Below are positions 53,220 through 64,000 of a stretch of DNA of 64,000 nucleotides, piece after piece. Every line of letters begins with the position of its first letter. Positions within the stretch are counted from its first letter, which is position 1. Origin of the DNA: Knoellia remsis (lineage in GTDB: Bacteria; Actinomycetota; Actinomycetes; Actinomycetales; Dermatophilaceae); NCBI RefSeq assembly GCF_003002895.1, contig NZ_PVTI01000001.1:62001-126000 (forward strand), in the 5' to 3' direction. The notes beneath the pieces were generated by a model. That model ran no database searches and was not told the DNA's origin. It was given only the letters and a program-made list of their open reading frames with translations. Made by a program: the position numbers and the translations under genes.

Positions 53220-53512
53220 CCCGCTGCCGGGCCGCTGCTGGGCGCCCCGTCTGCCGTCCGACTGCCGCCCGTATGCCGTCCGCGCGGCTGTCCGTGCGAG
53301 CGTGACCTTGCTCTCACCGGGAGTTTCTCCGCGGTAACGATGCAGTGACGAAGCACGGTGAGATTTGAGTTTCAACTGCCGATCTCGGCATGGTGGGTCG
53401 TTGGTACACCCACGGTCAACGACGACACGAACGCTCATACGCAACTGACCACACGGCATACGAAACTCCCGAGACGAAGTGAAGGAGCGGCGCACACCAC
53501 GCCGATTCACCT
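53220..53512. other. Gap between era and BCCT transporter gene
   Basis: No gene is seen. The first part has two GTATGCCG words (53271 and, reversed, near 53453) and CTGCCGTCC repeats; the middle is AT-richer and has a dyad GTCGTTG/CAACGAC around 53398-53427 with GTGGGT/ACCCAC beside it. The transporter promoter is probably here; no clear -10/-35 pair was chosen. Confidence 0.5.
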
Positions 53513-57308
<3,796 letters not shown>

Positions 57309-57338
57309 GACCAAGGTGACCACAGTGCGGACCGGTGA

Positions 57339-57367
57339 CTGACGCTGTGGCGCGCGGACGGCATACT
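57339..57367 (+). promoter_or_regulatory. Promoter of the leuA leader
   Basis: CTGACG (57339-57344) and CATACT (57362-57367) are separated by 17 bases. The -10 box lies within a reversed GTATGCC word and ends 7 bases before the GTG of the leader peptide, so the leader mRNA may begin at that codon. Confidence 0.55.
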
Positions 57368-57374
57368 GACGACC

Positions 57375-57419
57375 GTGCGAACCTCTCGCCTCCTCCTTCG
57401 CTGCCGCGGCGGGGCCTGA
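57375..57419 (+). CDS. leuL: leuA leader peptide
   Basis: A 14-codon frame, GTG to TGA, encodes VRTSRLLLRCRGGA with three Leu codons in a row. It lies 82 bases before leuA. Such leaders control Leu biosynthesis by attenuation when Leu-tRNA is scarce. Downstream, CTCGTCG (57436-57442) can pair with CGACGAG (57487-57493) just before the leuA start, which would hide its ribosome site (GAGAGGCGAG). The leader itself is a clear pattern; the pairing is a proposal. Confidence 0.7.
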   Translation: MRTSRLLLRCRGGA

Positions 57420-57423
57420 CTGA

Positions 57424-59253
<1,830 letters not shown>

Positions 59254-59263
59254 CCTTCACCGT

Positions 59264-59302
59264 GTGTGGCTGACGCAGACGTGGGTGTCTGCGTCAGGCA
59301 CA
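59264..59302. terminator. Terminator between leuA and tenA
   Basis: Arms 59264-59280 and 59286-59302 pair at 16 of 17 positions. The core is almost the same as in the hairpin at 11552-11599 (CACGCAGAC versus GACGCAGAC). It separates convergent genes. Confidence 0.75.
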
Positions 59303-59322
59303 CAAGGCACGGGAAGTCGGCG

Positions 59323-59979
59323 TCAGACGGGCCAGGTCTCGAGACGCATCGGCGCGTCCCAGAACATCCACTCGTAGCGTGCCGCCGTCGCGAAGGCGTC
59401 GTGCATCCGCGCGACGACGTCGGGGCTCGACCCGGCTGCGGCCTCGTCGACGATCTCGCGGGCCCGCGCGGTCGACGCCGCGAACTCCGGGTCGCCGTAG
59501 GTGCCGATCCAGTCGCCGAAGGGGTGGTCGGCGAGGTCGCCTCGGGCCGTCACGGACTCCTTGAGCCGGCGGCCGACGTCGTCATAGATCCAGAAGCACG
59601 GCAGGATTCCCGCGATGAGCTCTGGATAGCAGCCGCGCGTCCCGAGTGTGAGGAGGTACGACGTGTATGCCGTGCACGTCGGGCTCGGGCTAGTGGCACC
59701 GAAGTCGGCAACATGGGCAGCGTGCAGCTCGCGCTCGACGATGACCGCGCCGCGCGCACTCTCGGCCCAGAAGACGAGGTGGTCGGGGTCGACGCTCTGG
59801 CTGGCCGCGAGGGCGAGCGCGCGGCCATACGAGGCAAGGTAGTGCGCGTCCTGCGCGAGGTACTCGTCGAAGACGGCCCGGTCGAGGGTGCCGGCCTCGA
59901 GCTCGACGAGCAGGGGGAGGCGGTCGATGGCCTCGCGGATGGGGGCGATCGCCGCCCAAGCGTCGTCGGAGAACGTCAT
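59323..59979 (-). CDS. tenA: TenA family thiaminase II
   Basis: The 218-residue protein has the TenA fold with active-site Cys in AGILPCFWIYDDVG, and LAQDAHYLASYGRALALAA near the start. It hydrolyses aminopyrimidine salvage compounds from degraded thiamine. It ends the operon thiM-thiE-thiD-tenA; its ATG overlaps the thiD stop by 4 bases. Together the operon rebuilds thiamine phosphate from salvaged thiazole and pyrimidine. Confidence 0.93.
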   Translation of the reverse strand: MTFSDDAWAAIAPIREAIDRLPLLVELEAGTLDRAVFDEYLAQDAHYLASYGRALALAASQSVDPDHLVFWAESARGAVIVERELHAAHVADFGATSPSPTCTAYTSYLLTLGTRGCYPELIAGILPCFWIYDDVGRRLKESVTARGDLADHPFGDWIGTYGDPEFAASTARAREIVDEAAAGSSPDVVARMHDAFATAARYEWMFWDAPMRLETWPV

Positions 59980-60818
59980 GCACGCCCCCAGACGTCGTGG
60001 AAGTGGTGGACCGGGCCGTTCCCCGCCCCGATGCCCAGACCGTCGGCGGCTCGCAGCGCACCGGTCAGGTAGTCCTTGGCGTCGCGGGCGGCCTCGAGCC
60101 AGGAGGCACGTTGTGGGAACAGCGCGGCGACTGCGGACGACAGCGTGCACCCGGTGCCGTGCGTGTTGCGGGTGTCGACGCGCGGGGCGCGGAGCAGCTC
60201 CACCCGATCCCCGTCGAACCACACGTCGACGGCGTCCTCGCCCGTGGCGTGGCCGCCCTTGAGCAGCACGCGGCGAGCCCCGAGCCGCTCGACGAGCTGA
60301 CAGGCCTGCCGCTCCATCGCGGCGACGTCGGCGGCGACCTCGGTGCCGAGGAGGACCGCGGCCTCGTGCAGGTTGGGGGTGATGACGGCGGCGCGTGGCA
60401 CGAGCTCGCGCATCGCGGCGACGGCGTCCTCGTCGAGGAGCCGGTCCCCGCTCGTCGCGACCATGACGGGGTCGAGCACGGCGGGCGCGCCGAGGCGGTC
60501 GCCCAGCAGCTCGCCGACCGCCTCGACGATCGCGGCGTCGGCGAGCATCCCGATCTTCACGGAGTCGAGCGCGACGTCGTCGACGAGCGTGCGCACCTGG
60601 GCGGTGACGAACTCCGGCGGCACGACGTGGACGCCGGTGACGCCGCGGGTGCTCTGTGCGGTGAGCGCGGTGATGGCGGCGCAGCCGTAGGCGCCGAGCG
60701 CGCTGAAGGTCTTGAGGTCGGCCTGGATCCCGGCGCCGCCGGACGGGTCGCTCCCGGCGATGCTGAGCACCACGGGCGGCCGGGTGGCCGCACCGTCGGT
60801 CGTGTCGGTGGGGGTCAT
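59976..60818 (-). CDS. thiD: Hydroxymethylpyrimidine/phosphomethylpyrimidine kinase
   Basis: The 280-residue enzyme phosphorylates HMP twice for thiamine synthesis. Motifs: SIAGSDPSGGAGIQADLKTF, VKIGMLADAAIVEAV, DPVMVATSGDRLL and the anion hole NTHGTGCTLSSAVAA. The ATG overlaps the thiE stop by 4 bases. It is the second-last gene of the TPP-riboswitch operon. Confidence 0.96.
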   Translation of the reverse strand: MTPTDTTDGAATRPPVVLSIAGSDPSGGAGIQADLKTFSALGAYGCAAITALTAQSTRGVTGVHVVPPEFVTAQVRTLVDDVALDSVKIGMLADAAIVEAVGELLGDRLGAPAVLDPVMVATSGDRLLDEDAVAAMRELVPRAAVITPNLHEAAVLLGTEVAADVAAMERQACQLVERLGARRVLLKGGHATGEDAVDVWFDGDRVELLRAPRVDTRNTHGTGCTLSSAVAALFPQRASWLEAARDAKDYLTGALRAADGLGIGAGNGPVHHFHDVWGRA

Positions 60819-61504
60819 GAGGTCCTTCCTTCGTATGCCGCGCGCAGCTCGCGTGCCGCCGTGGCCGGGTCGTCCGCGTCGCAGATGGCACTCACGACGG
60901 CGATGCCGTGAACTCCGCTGTCCCGCAACGTCGCTGCGCGTTCCGTGGTGATTCCGCCGATGGCGACGCACGGCCACGGGCTGGCGGCGCTGATGGTCCG
61001 CAGGCGCTCGATGCCACCCGGGGGAGCGGCGTTCGGCTTGCTGCCGGTCGGCCACACCGGACCGACACCGAGGTAGTCGGGTGTCGCCCCGCTCGAGCGA
61101 GCCTCGTCCACGTGGACGAGCGTCTGTGCGGACAGGCCGACGTATGCCGTGTCGCCGAGTGCGGCGCGCGCCTCGCCGGCGGAGGTGTCGGACTGTCCGA
61201 CGTGCACTCCGTCCGCGCCGATGGCGCCGACGAGGTGGACCCGGTCGTTGACCAGCAACGGCACGCCGGTGCCTTCGAGGACGGAGGCGACCTCTCGACC
61301 GAGGGTCACGAACTCCTCATCCGGAAGGTTCGGGTCGCGCAGCTGCACGCACGTGACCCCGCCTCGGACGGCGGCCGCCACGACCTCGGGGACCGGACGG
61401 CCGGGGGAGTGCACCGGCCCGATGACGAGGTAGAGCGTGAGGTCGAGCGGGGCTCGCTCGCCACCGCCTGACCCGCAGTCCGCCACGGAGAGAACGGCGC
61501 TCAC
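60815..61504 (-). CDS. thiE: Thiamine-phosphate synthase
   Basis: The 229-residue TIM-barrel enzyme joins HMP-PP and thiazole phosphate to thiamine phosphate. Family motifs: VQLRDPNLPDEEF, LLVNDRVHLVGAIGADGVHVGQSD, YLGVGPVWPTGSKP and VAIGGIT. The GTG start overlaps the thiM stop. Note that the usual QLR(E/D)K becomes QLRDPN. The enzyme lies between the two kinases that supply its substrates. Confidence 0.95.
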   Translation of the reverse strand: MSAVLSVADCGSGGGERAPLDLTLYLVIGPVHSPGRPVPEVVAAAVRGGVTCVQLRDPNLPDEEFVTLGREVASVLEGTGVPLLVNDRVHLVGAIGADGVHVGQSDTSAGEARAALGDTAYVGLSAQTLVHVDEARSSGATPDYLGVGPVWPTGSKPNAAPPGGIERLRTISAASPWPCVAIGGITTERAATLRDSGVHGIAVVSAICDADDPATAARELRAAYEGRTS

Positions 61505-62340
61505 GACAGCCGCACCCGCGCAGCCAGGTCCTCCGTGGTCGCCGTGTGCAGCCCGTCGAGCAGCGCCACCGCGAAGCTGCCGGGGCCGGCACTCGTCTCC
61601 GCCGCCGGCTCGGCTGCGACGGTGAGCAGGGTGGTTGCCGTCGCCGCGGCGGCAAGGCGGTCATCGGTCACGGCAGCGCATGCGGCCATGAGTGCACCCA
61701 GCGCGCACCCGACGCCGGTGACGAGAGTGAGCCATTCGTGCCCGTTGGCCAGACGCGCGACACGCTCTCCGTCGGTGATGACATCGACCTCGCCGGAGAC
61801 TGCGACGACGGTGTCGTGCTCGCGGGCGAGCATTCGTGCGGTCTCCAGAGCGTCCTGCGAGGTGTCCGTCGCGTCGACGCCCCGGCCGCCCGCGCCACCG
61901 GCGAGGGCGAGCACCTCGGACGCGTTGCCACGGATGATTGACGGACGTTGCCGCAGAAGGGTCTTCGCGGTTTCTGTGCGCCACGACAGCGGACCGACAG
62001 CGACCGGGTCGAGCACCCACGGCGTCGCCGCGAGACGGGCCGACTCCGTGGCCAAACTCATGGCCTTCACGGTGTCCTCGGTCGGCGTCCCGAGGTTGAC
62101 GAGCAGGGCGCTGGCCACCCCCGCGAACTCGGCGGCCTCGTGGGAGTTGTCCACCATCGCGGGCGCGGCACCGGCGGCGAGCAGGACGTTCGCCGTCCAG
62201 TTCGTCACGACGGAGTTCGTGATGCACTGCACCAGTGGTGTCTGCGTGCGCAGGTCCGCGAGCACGGAGGCGAGGTCGGCAGGTGCGAGTGCCGGGCCCT
62301 CACCGGCGGTGGCGGTCGGGTCGACGGATCGAGTCGTCAT
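61501..62340 (-). CDS. thiM: Hydroxyethylthiazole kinase
   Basis: The 279-residue kinase phosphorylates the thiazole alcohol for salvage. Motifs: VQCITNSVVTNWTANVLLAAGA, AMVDNSHEAAEFA, VLDPVAVG and the anion hole LVTGVGCALGALMAA. It is the first gene after the TPP riboswitch, whose end is 7 bases upstream of the ATG. The presence of ThiM and TenA but no thiC or thiG in the window suggests a salvage operon. Confidence 0.95.
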   Translation of the reverse strand: MTTRSVDPTATAGEGPALAPADLASVLADLRTQTPLVQCITNSVVTNWTANVLLAAGAAPAMVDNSHEAAEFAGVASALLVNLGTPTEDTVKAMSLATESARLAATPWVLDPVAVGPLSWRTETAKTLLRQRPSIIRGNASEVLALAGGAGGRGVDATDTSQDALETARMLAREHDTVVAVSGEVDVITDGERVARLANGHEWLTLVTGVGCALGALMAACAAVTDDRLAAAATATTLLTVAAEPAAETSAGPGSFAVALLDGLHTATTEDLAARVRLS

Positions 62341-62346
62341 CGGACG

Positions 62347-62422
62347 TCCCTTCGCTAGTACGAGCTAGATCAGGTTCAACGGGTGTGATCTCAGCCCGCT
62401 CCAGCAGGCACCCCGCGTCGCC
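62347..62422 (-). promoter_or_regulatory. TPP riboswitch (THI element)
   Basis: On the minus strand, GGGGTGC, then GCTGAGATCACACCC and GTTGAACCTGATCTAGCTCG with the final AGCGAAGGGA form the conserved TPP aptamer. TAGGGT (62433-62428) lies just before it and fits a -10 box. The AAGGGA end overlaps the ribosome site of thiM, so TPP binding would block translation. Confidence 0.93.
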
Positions 62423-62473
62423 TTCGACCCTAGACGACCCCGTCGCAGCCCACAGACCCACCCCACGTCCCCC

Positions 62474-62556
62474 GACTGATTGCCGGTTCCCGGCACCCCT
62501 CCCCGGACTGATTGCCGATTCCCGGCACAGCGGGTGCCTGGAAAGAGCAATCAGTC
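62474..62556. terminator. Terminator with a duplicated 23-base arm
   Basis: The 23-base segment 62474-62496 recurs at 62506-62528 with one change, and the complementary arm lies at 62534-62556. Either left copy can pair with the single right arm. It sits just after the alkB stop on the minus strand and before the TPP-riboswitch promoter. Confidence 0.65.
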
Positions 62557-62561
62557 GCGGG

Positions 62562-63185
62562 TCAGCGGACGCCGCGGGGGCGGAACTGGATCGAGATGCG
62601 CGGACCGACCGGCTTGCTCGTCTTGGGGATCGCGTGGTCCCACGTGCGCTGGCACGACCCACCCATGACGACAAGGTCGCCGTGCCCGAGGGAGAAGCCG
62701 ATCGACGACCCGCCGCCACGCGGCCGCAGCATGAGCGAGCGGGCCGACCCGACCGACAGGATCGCGACCATCGTGTCCAGGTCCTTCGCCCGACCGATGC
62801 GGTCACCGTGCCACGCGACGGAGTCACGGCCGTCGCGGTAGAGGCACATCCCGGCCGTGACGAACCGCTCACCCAGCTCACCGGCATACCTCTCGCACAA
62901 TGCTTCTCGCACGGTGACGAGTGCAGGGTGGGGCAGCGGCTCGCCCTCCTCGTAGAACTTCAGCAGCCGCGGGACGTCGACCACGCGCTCGTACATCTCG
63001 CGCCGCTCCGCCTTCCACGGCACGCCGGAGTGCAGCGCGTCGAAGAGCACGTCGGCACCGCCCAGCCACGCCGGCTGGTAGTCCACCCACGCGCCGCGCG
63101 AGAGGTGCGTCCGGGTGGGCGCGAGGGGCCCGACCTCGACGACGTCACCGGTGTCGAAGAGCGAGCTCTGCAGGACCGCGGCCAT
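62562..63185 (-). CDS. AlkB-like 2-oxoglutarate/Fe(II) DNA demethylase
   Basis: The 207-residue protein has the AlkB metal triad in RDSVAWHGDRIGR (HxD) and RTWDHAIPK (distal His) and the 2-oxoglutarate-binding Arg pair in PRISIQFRPRG; LYRDGRDSVAWH places it near the ALKBH2/3-like bacterial type. It would remove methyl groups from 1-methyladenine and 3-methylcytosine. A LexA-type box and a TAGCGT 7 bases before the ATG form the promoter, which suggests SOS control and a leaderless message. Confidence 0.93.
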   Translation of the reverse strand: MAAVLQSSLFDTGDVVEVGPLAPTRTHLSRGAWVDYQPAWLGGADVLFDALHSGVPWKAERREMYERVVDVPRLLKFYEEGEPLPHPALVTVREALCERYAGELGERFVTAGMCLYRDGRDSVAWHGDRIGRAKDLDTMVAILSVGSARSLMLRPRGGGSSIGFSLGHGDLVVMGGSCQRTWDHAIPKTSKPVGPRISIQFRPRGVR

Positions 63186-63192
63186 GCCGCCG

Positions 63193-63221
63193 ACGCTACC
63201 TCAGATCGAACGCATGTTCTA
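63193..63221 (-). promoter_or_regulatory. LexA box in the alkB promoter
   Basis: TCGAACGCATGTTCTA (63206-63221) matches TCGAAC-N4-GTTCGA at 11 of 12 defined bases. On the minus strand it sits directly upstream of the -10 box TAGCGT (63198-63193), i.e. in the -35 to -10 window, the position of a classic repressor site. Confidence 0.7.
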
Positions 63222-63266
63222 GTGTCTGTGCAGGTATGCCGTCCGCTCACCTCACGCGCGCGGGTG

Positions 63267-64000
63267 TCAGTACGTGAGGCGGGACCACGTGACCGGGCCG
63301 ACGACACCGTCGGGCGTGATCCCCCGGGAATTCTGGAACGCCGTGACCTTGGAACGGGTCACGTCGCCGAACGCGCCGTCGGCGGTGAGCGAATAGCCGC
63401 GCGCGGTGAGTGTCTTCTGCGCCGCGACGACGGCCTCACCAGAGGAGCCGTACTGCACGACGACGACGAGCGCGGCCCACGTCTTCGGTCCGACGACCCC
63501 GTCGGGCGTGAGCCCCCGGGAGTTCTGGAACGCCTTGACCTTGGCGAGGGTGATGTCTCCGAAGGATCCGTCGACGGTGAGGGACTGCCCGCGCGCCCGC
63601 AGCAGGTGCTGGATCGCGGTGACCCGGAAGCCGGTCGCGCCGAAGCTGACCGTCCGCCAGGTCGTCGTCGTGGTTCCGCCGCCGCCACCGCCGATCTTCG
63701 TCACGAGAGCGGCGAGCCGCGCGTCACCCGGACGCACGTTGATCTCGAAGTGCATCTCGTCCTTGCGTGAGGAGTAGTCGCCGCCCCAGCGCACGACGCC
63801 GTCGCAGTAGGTGAGGATCGAGCGGATCCGGCTGACCTGCGTCGAGCTGAAGGTGCCGGATGCTCCGAGCGGGTGCCGCGGGGCGTTGCAGTCGATGGCC
63901 GTGCCCGACGCGTGGTTGGAGTAGGTGGTGCTGCCCGAGATGGCGCGGAAGTTGTAGCCCCAGTTCCAGCCGTCGACGAGGGCCTCGACCTCGTTGTGGA
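63267..64000 (-). CDS. M15-family peptidase with two peptidoglycan-binding domains, 5' part missing
   Basis: The start lies beyond the window. The visible part opens with an M15-type (VanY-like, peptidase_M15_4) domain: NHASGTAIDCNAP supplies His and Asp zinc ligands and KDEMHFEI the last His. After a Gly-rich linker (GGGGGGTTTTT) come two PG_binding_1 repeats, each ending DGVVGPKTW or DGVVGPVTW and containing AFQNSRG. It would act in the cell envelope as a D,D- or L,D-type peptidase anchored by the repeats. Export signal cannot be checked. Divided from alkB by only 80 bases. Confidence 0.85.
   Translation of the reverse strand, partial: HNEVEALVDGWNWGYNFRAISGSTTYSNHASGTAIDCNAPRHPLGASGTFSSTQVSRIRSILTYCDGVVRWGGDYSSRKDEMHFEINVRPGDARLAALVTKIGGGGGGTTTTTWRTVSFGATGFRVTAIQHLLRARGQSLTVDGSFGDITLAKVKAFQNSRGLTPDGVVGPKTWAALVVVVQYGSSGEAVVAAQKTLTARGYSLTADGAFGDVTRSKVTAFQNSRGITPDGVVGPVTWSRLTY

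Noticed and set aside
57375-57419. Cysteine-type upstream ORF instead of a Leu leader
   Set aside because: Only one Cys codon but three adjacent Leu codons, and the next gene is leuA.

Overview
The window is a GC-rich (about 70%) actinobacterial chromosome segment. The genes are typical of Micrococcales, and the gene order and F420-type enzymes suggest a relative of Intrasporangiaceae (genus not determined; this is inference). The two ends are partial genes. No tRNA, rRNA, insertion sequence, prophage or CRISPR array was seen.

Layout. 1-13.8 kb: DNA-repair and tRNA-modification block: end of an elaA-like acetyltransferase, recA interrupted by an intein, recX, a secreted pyroglutamyl-peptidase-like protein, miaB, an antitoxin-like small protein, def, miaA, dapF, ggt, an RsmC-like methyltransferase and hflX. 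13.8-31.2 kb: an accessory stretch between hflX and dinG. It holds a double-GNAT gene, a tightly overlapping minus-strand exopolysaccharide operon (cupin/JmjC-like, CelD-type acetyltransferase, a chimeric glycosyltransferase/flippase remnant, a Wzy-Wzz fusion, a NodB deacetylase and a GT4), a DUF3516 helicase, and a sugar-use group (GH35, DeoR regulator, GH63-like, SDR). 31.2-53.2 kb: conserved housekeeping core: dinG, holA, rpsT, lepA, hemW, DUF3097, hrcA, dnaJ, rsmE, HIT, phoH, ybeY, CNNM, era, with a few inserted genes (GH25 lysozyme, PemK-like, DUF4442, Ddn-like, NUDIX, tyrosine phosphatase, SDR, frameshifted DUF4870). 53.5-64 kb: BCCT transporter, asd-ddaH, leuA with a leucine leader peptide, a TPP-riboswitch operon thiM-thiE-thiD-tenA, an alkB homologue behind a LexA box, and a truncated M15 peptidase with peptidoglycan-binding repeats.

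Regulation visible in the sequence: a LexA box, a PafBC-type (RecA-NDp) promoter and two DnaA-box-like 9-mers in front of recA; a second LexA box in the alkB promoter; a CIRCE operator between hrcA and DUF3097; a TPP riboswitch; a Leu leader; repeats likely bound by the DeoR regulator; and a 13-bp-arm palindrome in front of the exopolysaccharide operon. About a dozen genes have a TANNNT-like hexamer 6-8 bases before the start codon and no Shine-Dalgarno sequence, which suggests many leaderless mRNAs.

The most unusual large-scale signal is the word GTATGCCG (and its complement). I counted about 65 copies of its GTATGCC core by eye, roughly one per kilobase, on both strands, inside genes and, in a longer form GTATGCCGTCCGC, between genes. 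It is built from codons that are otherwise scarce and supplies the start codon of three genes. Density and lack of strand bias resemble DNA uptake sequences, but its role is unknown. Other leads are a candidate structured small RNA at about 41.6 kb, a 66-bp tandem repeat upstream of dinG, and the chimeric exopolysaccharide gene.
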